Part shown: positions 1 to 13,410 of the stretch, piece after piece
How positions within the stretch are numbered: the stretch's first letter is position 1
Layout: every line of letters begins with the position of its first letter
Origin: Hofstenia miamia
Taxonomy: Eukaryota > Xenacoelomorpha > Acoela
Assembly: GCA_004352715.1 (NCBI GenBank)
Contig: SCFE01000113.1
Span: 501,793 to 565,792 of the forward strand
Direction of reading: 5' to 3'
Length of the DNA stretch: 64,000 nucleotides
The notes under the pieces: generated by a model
The model's database searches: none
Told to the model about the DNA's origin: nothing
What the model saw: only the letters and a program-made list of their open reading frames with translations
Position numbers and translations under genes: made by a program

Positions 1-561
1 AATGCTAGCAAGTCCCAATCATCATTATAAATAATCAGTCTGTTCGCAAATATTTATTTAGTACACTTCTGGCAAATATTTGGACATAGATTTAAATCGT
101 ATTTCAAATATTAATTTAATATTAACCTATTTCAAAATAAAGACTTACAAATATGCAAAATCAATCAAATCAGAATGTTGCATTCTAATTCGAATGTTGC
201 TAAGTTAAAATTCCGGATCCAGAAAATTCTCGTGAATTACTAAAATTTTTAAATACAAATAATTTCAAGGGCTAACACTTTGTATGAAATACGTAAATAA
301 CAATTCTCAATATCACTTCTGCGTTTCTATTTCATTGATTTTGGAAAAATTATTAAACAACCACCACTTTCTAATCTAGCTTTGTAATATACCTCAGACA
401 AACTAGTGTGGATTTATCTAAAATATTTACATTGTCATAGTCTTTTAGCCAAATTTCAGGAACTGAGTATACTGCATTATTACCAATTTTGTTATAGATA
501 TTTATAAATTCAGTGGCCTGAAAATATAGGTATTTTGGACTCATCGAAAAAAGAAGAAAAT
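1..561. other. No gene recognised
   Basis: AT-rich sequence without a recognisable coding exon, repeat or RNA gene. It borders the 3' end of the hAT relic and may include part of that element, but I could not find terminal inverted repeats. Confidence 0.4.
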
Positions 562-1074
562 TTAAATTTGACACAACTTATGCAAAGTCACATTGCGCAT
601 TTCTACATCTGCAAAATTGTCAATTAGTTTTTGAAGTTAATTTTGTTGAGCAAATCACTTTCAATGCAAAGAAGTGACAGTACACCAAGACGCTGTTGAC
701 CCATCTTTAATTCTTTTGAGTTGTAAAAACGAGCGTTCTCCGGAACAATTGGTTTGCCATCAGACATAATTAGATCCGCAGTGCTGATATGTCACCAAAA
801 AGCCGTATATTATCTGGTATAGTTCCTGACGCAGTGTCAGCTCTGTCTTCTAATGTTTAAGTTTGTCCAGCTTCAGCAGCCTCCTCATGATCACTACTCA
901 TCTGAGATGATGATCGGGGAACTATCAGTAGCAGAAGCACCAACATCCGTAGCTTTCTTGTCCACCAGAGTGAAAAATTAAGTGACTTTGTGTCTTCTTG
1001 AGCACTTCTTCTTCATGACGCTTTTTCTTCCCTAACTCCTTTGCTCGCTCCCAACCACCTTTACGTTGTGACAT
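562..1074 (-). pseudogene. hAT-type transposase, internally deleted and frameshifted
   Basis: Read on the minus strand, the start at 1074 gives MSQRKGGWERAKELGKKKRH, a basic opening like that of ZMYM/TTF-type hAT transposases. Near 745-700 there is ERSFLQLKRIK, which matches the hAT C-terminal ERSFSxLKxIK signature. After a frameshift comes QRLGVLSLLCIESDLLNKI and then IDNFADVEMRNVTL, which fit the last segment of hAT dimerisation domains (RLxxLAxLSIExDxxxKIDF...IDxFAxxKxRKV). The BED/zinc finger and the catalytic core between these ends are missing, so the element is non-functional. An in-frame stop also falls between KINFKN and IDNF. The family call rests on motif recall rather than a search. 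Confidence 0.6.
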
Positions 1075-2844
1075 AAATCAGCATTAATCTGGAAAGCAGA
1101 AATGTAGCATACGTCTAAGATAAAGTTAGTGGAATTTCAATGAAGAATAAAAAAATATATAACACAAATAAAGAAATGAATCACCCAAACAATAAATTCT
1201 GGAAACACTTCCGCACTACCTAGCAAACAAGAAGTAGAAAATATTTAAGATACAGAAAAGCATTGCAGATCACAATATGCAACTGTCACACATATTATAG
1301 TAGTTCTCTTGTATAGCTAAGAAATACATTTTTTTAAGCTGCTTTGATTTCCTTTGAGAAAGAAAGCAGTTTAATTTAACGACTAAAAAAATTTCAAAAT
1401 TGACTTTCGGACTTACTTTCGCCGCAAGAAGTGCGTAATGATTACCATATTTGACTATATGTATGAGAAACGATAAAAATAATAATACTTCCCTCCCCAC
1501 AATTTTTTTGTTTCTTAAATTTTTGGCCTGGATTTTTGGCTGGACATAAGTCATGTATCTTGTTGCCTTATGGGTAATCCGACACTGGATATTGAAAGAT
1601 CATTTCAGCTAAGTGGTTGGAGTGTGGCTTCGATAGGAATGAATTGTTGTGACTTGATTAGAGAACATATTTTGAGAGCGCACAGACTTTAAGATTATTA
1701 AGGAATTGGTGTTCGGCTTAATATTTTTTACTCCTCTTTGAGGTCGAGGAAAGCTTTCCATCTTTGCGGGTTCCGTTGGCGACATGGAGGATTTTTGAAA
1801 GAAACATATTGATTGTCTAATTCATGCATTAAGGTGGGTGGAAAATTATATTTGTTGACGAGATGAACTTGGATATTGTTGGAGAATATTGACAAGATGC
1901 ATTTGAAACAGACTTTAAAGATGTCTTAATAAGAAATAAAAGAGCTTCAGCCGAAACTTTGGTGTAGCGAGGATTTCTTCTTAAATTTTATCAAAAACAA
2001 CTCCGCAGGTATGGTTGTCGCGCTGCCAAGCAATAACTTGCTTCACATCGCTTTAGCGAGCGATTTCAAAATATGAACATAAAATGCAAACATAAGTTAT
2101 TTCAAAAATTGACATTTATATTTATATACATTTGGTTGCTAATACAACATTTTTGTAAAATCATTTATCGAAAGTTACAAGCAGAACATAGATTTTGAGA
2201 TAATAATTTTTTGAGAGATGATAGATTGTATAAGCCATACCATTAGCATGCCTATAAATGCATTTTACTAACAATATTTTATTGCATACATTATGCTAAT
2301 TAAGAATGTAAATGTGGGAATCTTTCAAAATGGAATTTCTCAATTCGTCAAATTTTGCTAAATACAATTTATATTCACTGGTCTTGATGAAAAAATTCAT
2401 GAATTTTTGTAACCTGACCGGATTTTTGTAAAATTTATTGATGAACAATGGTTGTGTATTTCACAGATTAACAGGAATATTTACACGAAAAACCTTTGTA
2501 TATGTTGCATGAGAAAATTTACTGTTACTAACTTTTGGAAAGGTTGCTGTTCATTAAATCATGTTCATTTTATTATTTTACTGAGAAAATTTTCCTTCTA
2601 CATGAGCAAGTCTCCTGTTTACTGGCAACAAGTTCAATTTCGGTTTTACAAAATTTTTGAAACATAGAAAATGACACAAAGCAAAATTTTGACACTTCGG
2701 AAATAATTTTCTAACTTAAGTAAAAATTATAAGCAGAATTCACACATTAATTTCATAAGAGATGCTTAAAATTATATTTATAAATTGCGCAGCCTAAATT
2801 CAGTATTGTCATTACAATAATTCTTAAATTAAGTACACTATTAA
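1075..2844. other. No gene recognised
   Basis: AT-rich intergenic or intronic sequence. It could hold further 5' introns of EAAT copy A, but no exon resembling copy B exons 1-5 was found here. The short open frames at 1270-1554 and 2452-2667 have no recognisable content. Confidence 0.4.
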
Positions 2845-3251
2845 TTGAATCAAAATGTATGTACTGCCATTTTCATGGGTCTGATATGTAGTATTTTGGA
2901 CTATGCTTGTCAAGTTCTTGTTAAATTACCAATGTATCTGAATAACGATCTGCAGAGGTTGATCAATCGTTCTTATCGTATAATCTATGGTAATAAAGAT
3001 GGAGCGTTTCAGATTGGTATGCGTCGAACAGTCCTTGCTATGAAGCTGCTTAATAAGGCCATACAAGTTGGTCACCCCATGAACTCCCTTATTCCTAGAA
3101 GGCACTATTATTCCGGCAAGTTCGTTACACTAAAATGTCACAGTGATCTAAGATTCAACCAATTTCTTCCATTCTGTATACGCTATTCCAACCTCACTGA
3201 TTGTTTTTGTTAATTGTTAATCATTTATTGTTGTATTCCTAAAATAAACGT

Positions 3252-3287
<36 letters not shown>
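2845..3287 (+). mobile_element. 5'-truncated non-LTR retrotransposon (LINE), 3' end with (TAC)n tail
   Basis: An open frame ending in a stop at 3211-3213 contains SILDYACQVLVKLPMYLNND followed by LQRLINRSYRIIYG. This is the segment just after the reverse transcriptase core in jockey/CR1-like LINEs (typically LLYACPVW...LP.YL...LERVQKRALRIIYP). The frame closes with RFNQFLPFCIRYSNLTDC, like the usual end of these proteins. A short 3' UTR with an AATAAA-like string is followed by (TAC)n. The RT catalytic YxDD box is absent, so this is a 5'-truncated copy, as expected after incomplete target-primed reverse transcription. Confidence 0.65.
3252..3287 (+). repeat. (TAC)n tail of the LINE
   Basis: Twelve uninterrupted TAC units directly follow the LINE 3' UTR. 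Short simple-repeat tails in place of poly(A) are known for several CR1/jockey-type LINE groups. Confidence 0.75.
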
Positions 3288-3598
3288 ATGAAAAATTTGT
3301 CATGTCAGCTAGCTATTACTTAAATATATTATTAAGCAATTGAGAAAACGAAAAGCTTATTCAAAAAACCATTGTTATCATTTAAATTTATCAGTGTTTC
3401 CTCAGTGTTATTTTAAAATATTTGTGTTTATGTACGTTAAAGTATTGTACAATGACATAGAATTATCAAAGAATTATATATGAATGATCACTACGCTCGC
3501 TAATATCACAATCTCCGTATATCCAAAGTTCAAATACACTGTAAATTGTTATTCAGTAATATATAGTATTTTTAAACTTAATATATTTCTCTGTTTAG

Positions 3599-5399
3599 TA
3601 TCACGTTTTAATTTGTCTGCTACCACAAAAGAATCCCATTGGCCAGTATATTACAATGTTGCCCAAAAAACTTTAGTGCAAACTGGTACAGAAGAATATA
3701 GCGGAACTAATGTATTGGGTTAGTGTATTTTCAAATATATAGTATACAGTTATTAATTTTGAATAATCATTGTAATTTTACTATTTTCTAGAACTTTTGA
3801 ACAACAATTTATGAAGTACTACTTAGAAAGTACTTTAGCTAAATTGATGATTAATTATTCATATTTTAGCCACTAAAGATCGGTATTGAAATTTGCACAA
3901 AATAATTTCTTAAATTGGGAGAAGATATTAGTTTCAAAAACACGCTTTATATATATATGTATATATATATTGATAGAAGAATACACGAATACTGTACCAC
4001 AGTTCTAACTGAGTATAAGAAATTTATATATATATACATGTATATATATATATATATATGTATATATATACACATGTAATTGTCCTGGGTTTTGAAGTAT
4101 TTTATTTTGTATTTGCATCTGGTACACTTTTTTATTTTTAGTTGGGCCTGTCTTGCTAGAGTCAAATTTTTGAATTTGTCAGCTGAATTAATGAGGAATA
4201 CCTCATGAATGGAGCAGATATAATTGTTTGCAAAAATAAAATTCGTTTTATTTTTGCAAACAAACATTATTAGCCGTTTTTCTGTTTTAAAAATAGTATT
4301 TGAATTTGTTTGAAAAATATTCCAATACTTTTTAGAAAAACTATTATTTAAGCTTTTTTGGTGCATTAGAAGTGTTGGAGTCACCCTGGGAACTGCAAAA
4401 AACCTATTTTCATTTTTTGAAGGCATAGCTTAGATATTATTTAATTAGTTCTCATTTTTGTTGAAAAGTAAAGTTCATCCCCGTAAGTTAAACCGTCAAA
4501 TAATTAAAAACACGTGAAATTTATCAATTTTAATTAGATTGAGAATAAGCGTTTGTGACGTGAAATTTTTACCCATTTAACGAAAACAAACAGGGGCGTA
4601 CGCAGGATTTTTTGACGGGGAGACATGATCAAGAGAGTGAAAAAAGTTTTTGAAAAATTCAGGAACTTAGTTTTTAACTTTTTTAACATACTGTCTCCCC
4701 GGTGTACGCCACTGTAAGCAAACATGGTTCATGGATATTTAATGATGAATATTTAATTTTTTGAATTATTTGATCCTGATTAAATTTCTATTGCAGATAG
4801 TCAAGTATCATTGTTTGTCTTAAAAAGTGGGCAAGCATTTGAACTTCAAATTTAATACATTCTCTGGGTATTAAAATATGAGATCATTAAAGTTTTTTTG
4901 AACCTCAAGCGTCCTTGCTTTTCAAGCGGTTTGATGCAGAAAGATTATTTGCATTTGTTGGAATGTTCACAAATATAGAACCTTGACAACATAAATTAGT
5001 CGAAAAAATGTCTGGGAAATAGTAAAAAATAATTTATGACCCTACTTAACTCAGGCGTTTTTTACAGTATGCGATTTAATGTTTATTCTCAAAGTTGTTA
5101 CTTCTTTATTTTATTGAAACTTATGCGTATGAGGAACACAAGTATTATTAATATAAGAGTTGTCACAAATAGCATCCCTTACCAAGCTTAGCGGCGTAAA
5201 GAGAATTTATTTAGGATAGTTAGTTTTTCATATAAATCAAAGTTTTTAGGACTAATTTTTTTCGCAATTGGAATGTCTTTGTGCATGCTAAAAATGGGGA
5301 AAAAAGCTCAACCATTAATCGAGATCATTTCAATATGCAACGACGTCATAATGAAATTTATCATGTATATGATGTGGTAAGTATTTCATCAAATATCAG

Positions 5400-5437
<38 letters not shown>

Positions 5438-8400
5438 ATTTTTTTAAATTGAAAAAGGTTTTACAATTATGTTATTAAACTTTTCTTGAGATTAGTTTTT
5501 ACATAATATTTCGAAATTTGAATAGAAGATTCTGCATTTATGTTTATTACATGTATTGACAGATTTTCTCGTCATTATGATGTCATTTTTTTTGCATTCA
5601 TTCACTTTGAATCATCAAAATAGAAAATCTATTTGCTGATTATAAACAATAGATATCGAATACCTCCAGATTTTAAATGTATATCGTATTCAATAGCTTA
5701 CTTGTATCGGTTTAGAAATAGTTTGGTATGAATCAATAGGAATAGAATATGACGTTTTCTTAAGGGTTTTACCCTGTATTTTCATCATGAGAATTGCTTG
5801 TAATTTTATTAACAATTTTTAGAAATGCTCTAGCTTGTCTCACATCGTAAGTTAAAGGTCTTGAAATTGGCGCATTGATTTTCTAGATATTTATGTACTT
5901 GGGTATGTTATGTACATCAGTAATTCGAAATTTTATTAAAATATCAAAACCAGATGATTTAACTTATGTTTAGGTATACGCCTATTGGAATTTTCTTCCT
6001 CATTGTGCAAAACGTCATTAAATTAGAGGACCTGCAAACAACAGCTGAAACGATGGGGATGTTCATTTTTACTGTCGTTTTGGCACTTTCTATTCACTTT
6101 TTTCTCATTCTTACTCCCATTTACTTTGTATTTGTAAGAAAAAACCCTTTAGTTTTCCTTCGAAATCTACTTCCTGCCATAATGACTGCTTTTGGAACTG
6201 CTTCAAGGTAATTACTTTGAAATGAATTGCTGATATCATCTCATTCAATTTTTTGAATACTCCTATATATGAATTCATTTTTCCCTAACAGGTCGATAGG
6301 AAATATATGAATGCTTACAATTTATATTTGCACATCACAGAACAAATTGCTTAAATATTACGATTGAACAGGATTTTGCATTGCATAGAATCAGCAGTTT
6401 TAACTGATATTAAAATGCTGATGTATTTTTTACAATTAATTATTCTATGCCGAATAATGAGATCTAACAAAATCAATATTTTTGGATCTTGTACTAAAAC
6501 TAAATTTTGGATAAACTATATTTCATCATATAAAGCTCCTTTTCCAATTTAATTGTGAACTCAAATCCATTTTGAATATATTAGTTGAAAATAGAACTGT
6601 TAGATTCTACTTTCTGCGTATGTTTTATGGACTACATCAAGAATTTAATAGTGAACAAATATTGTGCACAAAAGAAAAAAAAGTTCTTAAGTTAACATAT
6701 TTTGATGAAGAAATGAGAAAATATATATGCAGTCAGAAAGAATGATAACAAAGTTTTGCAACGCAACTTTTTATGTATACTTTATACATACACTCTAAAT
6801 CAATATATCATTAAAAATACAATTATGTTTGATTTAAGCTATAGCATAATTTTATGAAACATAAGAATATAAAATGTTTATGATTATCAAACAATTGGAA
6901 ATCTGACAGTAAAGCATGAATGTACATAATACCTTTAAAATTCAATAGTTTACTCAAAAGTTTAAGAGATTCCAGATCATAAACTGGATTTTTGAAACAT
7001 ATTTTCTTTAGCTCGGCCACTTTACCAATGACATTCCACTGCATGGAAGAAAAGAATAAGATCGACAAGCGGGTTACTAGATTTGTGCTTCCAATTGGTG
7101 CAACTGTCAATATGGACGGCACAGCATTATATGAAGGACTTTGTGCTCTATTTATCGCTCAAATGAATGACTATACATTAGATATTGGACAGATTTTAAC
7201 TATAATGTAAGTCTCTATTCTTAACCCTCTGTAATTATACAGGTAGAAATACACATCACACACACGCATATATATATATATATATATAAATAAATTTTTG
7301 CATTATTTGGTGGATAAATACACTGTTAATTCCATAGCAATATCTACGACCTAAATAAAATTAATTAAATGTTTTTAGCATAATCAGTATTGTGGCTAGC
7401 GTTGGCGCTGCTTCAATTCCCAGTGCCGGATTAGTGACAATGGTTTTAGTATTTGAGTCCGTCGGTTTACCTGTTGAGCAGATTGCTATGATTTATACTG
7501 TTGATTGGTTTCTGTAAGTTTATTTTGTTTTTCCATGCTTAGAAATTTAGGTATTCTAAGCATTTACTAACCGAATTAACATCAAATGAAAAAATTAGAA
7601 TTTGAATATCTGAATTTTATTCTGTTTTAAAGCAAAATAGATACGAAAAAGGTCTAAGTGCAGTTTTTTAAAAATTCATCGTTTTACAACACCAGTGAAA
7701 TATTGAAAATTTGGCATTCTGAAACCTGAAAAAAAATATGTTTAATGATGAACGCACTGAAGTACATCCAAAATATCACGTGTTTATTAATAGACATTAG
7801 TACATTTTAGGCTTTAAAAAACTTGGCCTAAATAGACCCGCCTAAATGCTAAACTCTGAAACCGTGAAAACTATGCAAAATAAGTCAGCCATGTCATCAA
7901 TTGGTTTGGATCTCGCAAGTCTTTGAAATCTTAATGGCTAATAGTACAATTTGATGCATTCTGGAGTGGTATTTCTAAATTTTGATTGATGCTAAGCATT
8001 TATGCAATATTTTGTTAATCTAATCATTTGTAGTGTAATAAATTCAACTATAAGAAATTCAAACATGCGACACTTCTGAATTTCTATTGTGAATTAAAAA
8101 TATTTCCACTAGAAAATAACGTCAAGCACTACATTTGTAAAGCATATATACATACTGTAACTTATATTTGTCTAACAGGCCAACAAACATGCGTATGACA
8201 AATTTCACGGACTTGAAACGCCAGGAAAATCTTTTAAAATCGGTACGTCTGGCAGGCGTTGGTTTAATTTAAAAAACAGTCTTTTTCAAAAATACAGGTT
8301 GCCTAGAGAAAAGATTTTCGAAAAATGTTACTTGCACGCTTTGTATCCTACAAAAATTTTTTAGAGCAAATAAATATAAGTGGTTCCGTTTTTTCTTTTT

Positions 8401-9116
8401 CAGACCATATGTATTGAAAGAAATATTTGTTGATTTCCAAGTGGTTTAACTTATAAGCAAATATCAGATACCGGATTTTTTTCAGCTTACATTGAAATTC
8501 TGTGGGATAGAAGCATATATGAAAATCTTCGACTCCTTAAGGCAGACCAAATATTGCTTTCTGCTGACCTCTAATTCAAGACTTTAATGAAGCCACGTTT
8601 CAGTTATTAAAGGCTGGCATAGTTCAAAAATTGACTTGATATGTTTTTGCTTTATAATTAGTAGTATAATTTAAAACTACTTTATTAATTATAGTTATCC
8701 TCGAAATGCGCATGTAGTAGTACTTATAACATATTTGAACTTCATGGATACTTTTGGAATTTTCCGTACTTCTTAAAAAAATCGAAATTTTTGCAACATG
8801 TCTTTTAAAATGAAATCGCACTTAAATGGATGTTTTATGTAAATTCATAACACCATTTCTTGTTAGTCTAAGACATTTAATTTTGAATTTTAAACAAATT
8901 AAATTGAACTTTAGAATTTATCTACAATATTTATACATTAATTAACACTTGATTAGACTTAATTGGCATTTATATAAAACTGAATTTTGTAGGGATCGCT
9001 TCCGCACTGCTGTCAACATTACTGGAGATTCAATTGGTGCTGCCATTGTGGCTAAATTGTGCGGGAAGAATGTATACAATAGCGAAGAGAGGGAAATGAT
9101 CAATAGCAAGCTTTAG
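3599..9116 (+). CDS. EAAT/SLC1-family glutamate transporter, copy A (last six coding exons; 5' part outside window)
   Basis: Exons: 3599-3718, 5250-5376, 5974-6207, 7012-7206, 7379-7513, 8993-9116, all with GT/AG boundaries and matching phases; the stop TAG is at 9114-9116. Together they encode about 311 residues: the central glycosylated loop (RFNLS), TM5-TM6, hairpin HP1 (TASSSATLP), TM7 with NMDGT, hairpin HP2 ([16 protein letters not shown]) and TM8 with DRFRTAVN. The Arg of DRFRT and the downstream Asn are the acidic-substrate ligands in EAATs; NMDGT forms sodium sites. The family carries L-glutamate/aspartate across the plasma membrane with Na+ and H+ in and K+ out. The linker reads KMGKKAQPL, whereas copy B and typical EAATs have KMGERGQPL. 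The N-terminal exons were not found in 1-3598. An AATAAA at 9345 is a candidate polyadenylation signal. Confidence 0.9.
4591..4714. mobile_element. Short hAT-like MITE in copy A intron
   Basis: A 124-bp element begins CAGGGGCGTACGCAGG and ends, reverse-complemented, CAGTGGCGTACACCGG; both ends then share GGGGAGACA. CAG-starting ends and flanking 8-mers AAAACAAA and TAAGCAAA (6 of 8 matches) fit a degraded hAT 8-bp target duplication. It lies between the 3599-3718 and 5250-5376 exons and has no coding capacity. Confidence 0.65.
5402..5432. repeat. (TA)n microsatellite
   Basis: About 15 TA units just after the 5250-5376 exon, within the following intron of copy A. Confidence 0.9.
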
Positions 9117-9344
9117 TTCATAAGCAATTAGCCTTTAAATTTTATTGAACTTTTGTATTTTTAACTACTGTAAATTTGGTTATTGTATTATAATTTTTTA
9201 AACAGTTGTTAATTTGATGTCCTGTAAAACGAAATCATTTGGAAGAACTATTTCTGGAACAAAAATAAGTTAGTCTTTCGTGAAATGAAAAATAGGTTCT
9301 TGTTATATGCTGTGGTGAGTTGTTTTTAACCAACTGATAATATA

Positions 9345-9350
9345 AATAAA
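9345..9350 (+). terminator. Candidate polyadenylation signal of EAAT copy A
   Basis: AATAAA lies about 230 nt after the copy A stop. The sequence from the stop to roughly 9270 resembles the region after the copy B stop (37910-38070), which supports its being 3' UTR. AATAAA is common in DNA this AT-rich, so the assignment is tentative. Confidence 0.35.
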
Positions 9351-12300
9351 ACTTTTTCGAATATAATACTTTTTTCAATATTAAGCAAAAACTGTGACAT
9401 GTATTTCAGCTCGCTGGTCATGTATATTTGGCCGTGGTCTGGCACTGCCAACCTATAAACTCACAAAAGCTGGTTCGGCCTACCGCCACACTTCATATGC
9501 CAATGAAATTAGCACACAAAGAAAGATATGTAGATGCATAAGGATTTAATCTTGTCTTTTATGCCTAAAGGTTCCCTGACAACATCGATTTTTCACACTT
9601 AGATTATTAATGCAGTAAGAGAGGCAAGACTGAAAATTTGGTTTTGTTAATTAGTAGTAGTAGTAATTATACCCTGAACCTAGTTTGGCATGTAGAAGTT
9701 GATTTCACATAGGCTTTAAAGTCTTTGAAAATAGAATGTATTGGTTATATATTGTGCGAATCTGCTTTTTTTGTATTTAATGTTTGCCTATCTTCTATGA
9801 TGTCTAGCTCCCCCTTGCCGCTTTGAGTATTAAACATATAAATGAGTGAAACGTTTTCACTACAATATATTAATATTGACTTATGAAAATGTTATCATTC
9901 ATTTATTGACAAAGTATTCGATATTTAAGACTAATTTGCGCGTCTGTTTATTATGGACTAGGAAACTGCCCGTGTTATGCATGGGGATTTCAATGGGCTG
10001 TATTAGATATTTAATAAATGAATTAACTTTAAACAAACCATATTTTGTGTTCTTAATATTTTAGGAACGAAATAAGTAATAAATGCGATCATCATACATT
10101 GGTAAAATGATTTTTATTTACAATTTAGCATATAACACTCCTTAATTATCATTTAATATTCTAAGCACATTCAAAGCATGGTAACACCTAATGCAAAAAA
10201 GTGTATAGTATCCCAACAAAATCGAGTCAATTATTGTAGTATTAAAGACATTTTAATATTTTTGATATCTGAACAGATGGTAATAAAAAACAATCGGGTG
10301 TGAAGATATATAAGAAAAATTGAATCATAAAGCACTCTAGCACTGCACAATAGTAAAAAAATGCAAAAATTACAAAATCAACATCATGCAAACAATGTTC
10401 AAATAGCGTTTTTGAGCTTACTACGTCTCGCAAAGAATTGCAATACTTTGCTACAGGGTAAAATAATAAGCTCGGAAGATCTTTCTTGTCCGTATCCAGC
10501 TATATGTGACAAACTTAGTTATCATTCTTAGGGTATGCTAAAAAGAAAGTAAGCTTGCATGCGATAAGAAGGTTTGGTATATTGATCTTGACGACAATAA
10601 AAATAAAGAAAAGACAAACAAACTCGAAAATATGTTCAAAAATTAAAAATATATGAAATGTTGTTCGAATTCGGTGCAAGGTTGTGTTTAAGAAAAAGCG
10701 AAATCTAGTCGGTCACTTTTGGATAATCACTAATTTGTAAACACTGTCTCCAGTGCTGAATGATTCAATTTCCTGATGAACAGTAATTTCTATTAAATGC
10801 TATTTTGTAGAAATTTTCAAAATGTTATAAAGAAATTCAATATATACCTTTATATCATTCTATATCATTATATATATCATTGGCATTAGCATTTGTCTAC
10901 TGTCTTTGGTACCATTAAGTTAAAATTTATTAGAAAAAAGCATTAAATTTTTCTATGTATAATATGCCTTGTCGTATTTTGCATTTTAGCTTAGCAATCT
11001 GTCTGAATTTGCTTTTTGCCTTTCTTTTATGCAATTTTAAAGTGGTTTGTTTTGAGGGTGGGTAAGCCTCTAAAAACGTTTTGGCTTAGGATTTAAATAA
11101 ATATTACACCATCACAAAAATAGCTTCAAAATTTTTAAACTATCTACACCTGTAATTATTTAAAGCTAATTAAGGTAATTTGAAACTCTACCTGATATCT
11201 TCATATTCATGTCAACACTATGCCACATTTATTTGATTGTTTTACTTACACTTCTACCTTTTCACAAAATTTCTAAAGGGAATTCAATTTTCCTAGTCGA
11301 CTATTTTTATGGATTCCACAAAACATGGATTTATTAAGAACATTGAAACTTAAATTGCTAAAAGAAATGGGAATGCGATTTATTGCAATTCGTTGTGACT
11401 CTGTTATATCTATATTTAGCTAGTCCTTTCAAGTCCTACTGTAATCATGGCCTGGCAATTTGCAATACAAAAATGGAAACGAAGCAATAAAATGCTCTTG
11501 CAAGTAGCGAACTGTTTCAAATGTTTTCCAAGTCGTCAATGAAAGAATATTACTTTCATTTTTGTGATACTACAATACTTACCTTCGTTTCGAAGCAAAC
11601 AAAAAATTTGCCAAGCATATTAGAGAGTCTCACAAGTAAAGAATTATAATAGATCTTAGAAATTCTGTATTTCCAAATATACTAATTAGATCTATGTATA
11701 TCTGTGCTATTCTATATTTGCTTTCAATTATCATCAATCAAATGATTTTGAAATGCGCTCATTGTATTTGGATAAAGTTTTTATTAATTATCAAAAAAAT
11801 CAAAATGCTTCAAAAAGCATAAGCATGTGCAAAATAATAAATTCTTTGATTTGGTTAATTTGCAATAACTCGGTCGGGGGTATTTGTTCACACTTAATAG
11901 CGAGGAGGTGCCCCAAAGTATCCTTCATAATATCAATTCTATTCATCACCAAGCGTGATGCTTGCAGGACAATAGTTTACGTATGGCTGAATACTAAGAG
12001 AACAAAAAATAGATGTCATAATATTCTAGTGTCAAAAAAATTGTCTGCAATTCCAAAACATTTGAAAAATGAGTTTCAAAATCCCAACAACAGCAATATT
12101 TTGCAGGGCGGTGACCAGAGATAAACTACATTTTCTCCTATTGTTAGTCTGCTAGATTTGAGTTTGGCTGTATTGATAAAATCGCTGGCTGTGGATTAGC
12201 AGCTGACTGCACGGTTTGTAATATATTAAGGATGTAAATATTCTTTTGCAAAGAGTGATAGTTCATAAAGCCGATATTTAATTTTGCTTCATATCATCTA

Positions 12301-13410
12301 CTTCTTGGTATTGAAGATGTTAGTTGTGGTATCTGCTTTATAAGCCGGATATGGGAAGTGGGTTGGGGTGGTTGTGGAGGTGGGCTCAGTTAGTTCATGC
12401 ATGGTACCAACATTTGATTGAGATTAAGATCTAGCTGATTCAGGTTGTTAGGCTGATGTTGTTTGCAGGATTTCAATGATTAATGCTGTCGTTGCAGAAT
12501 TCAAAAGCTGTGAGATGGCGGTGGAAAACTGACATGTAATTCAAAGGCTGCTCTGCAATATTGGGTAGTTTCCCCTCCTGCATCCCTTAAGACAGGTAAC
12601 ATCAAATGAACGGCTGTTAAGAGTCTTATCAACATACTAATTTCTGAAATAAGTAGAAACAGTAAACCTGTCTAAATCAAAACAAAAGGCAATTGATTCT
12701 ACATTAGCCTATTACCCGATAAATTCAAAATATACTTGCTGGAATACCCAACCCAATGTCATGAAGCGGACTGAGCATATATTTATGTCGCATGGCCTCC
12801 ATTAACTTTTTTTAAAAGTTAGTGGATTATATACCTAATGAATTTTACATTGTAATGATCTCAGTTTGTGAAAATGACTCTTAAAATAATTTGGAGGAAA
12901 GTTTCTTTAGTATTTGTTTAACTGTTAATGCTTAGCATGACTCTTTACAATAGAATCAAAACACAATGAATGACATGACAATTTTATGGCCAATAGACTA
13001 ACAAAAGATTAACAAACTACGTGTTGTAGAATCATACAATCATTCCTTTAAGCCTTTGGTCATTAACCATATTTCCACTGGTGTTACTTCAAAGTAACAA
13101 ATCGATTTTCCTCATTTTTGAAAAATTGTATCTAAGCTTGTTAAGAAATATTTAAAGCTTATGCAATGATTAATATAATTGCTACAGCATAATCCAATGC
13201 CTGAATTACATGCAAATAAGAATTCTTTTAAATGAGAAATCTGATTTTTGTAAAAATATTCAAGATATTTCCGAACCCATAGTGTTCAGATATTGAGGCA
13301 GTCTAATGCCCATGGGAACAAAAACTAGCCTGAAATATTTTGTCTTCTGAAAACAATCTATGTGAGTTCCGTCCAGGCGCACCGCGGGCAAAGTCAGAGG
13401 TTGTAACGCC
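9351..13410. other. Intergenic; one less AT-rich block, no gene recognised
   Basis: Mostly AT-rich spacer. The part around 11870-12600 is visibly richer in G+C and has codon-like texture on the minus strand (for example NPQPAILSIQPNSNL), with many stops in every frame. It may be a decayed gene or retroposed copy, but I recognise no family. Confidence 0.3.

Noticed and set aside
11753-12124. 123-codon open frame on the plus strand
   Set aside because: No recognisable family; the opposite strand has equally coding-like texture, so it was kept only as an unassigned block.
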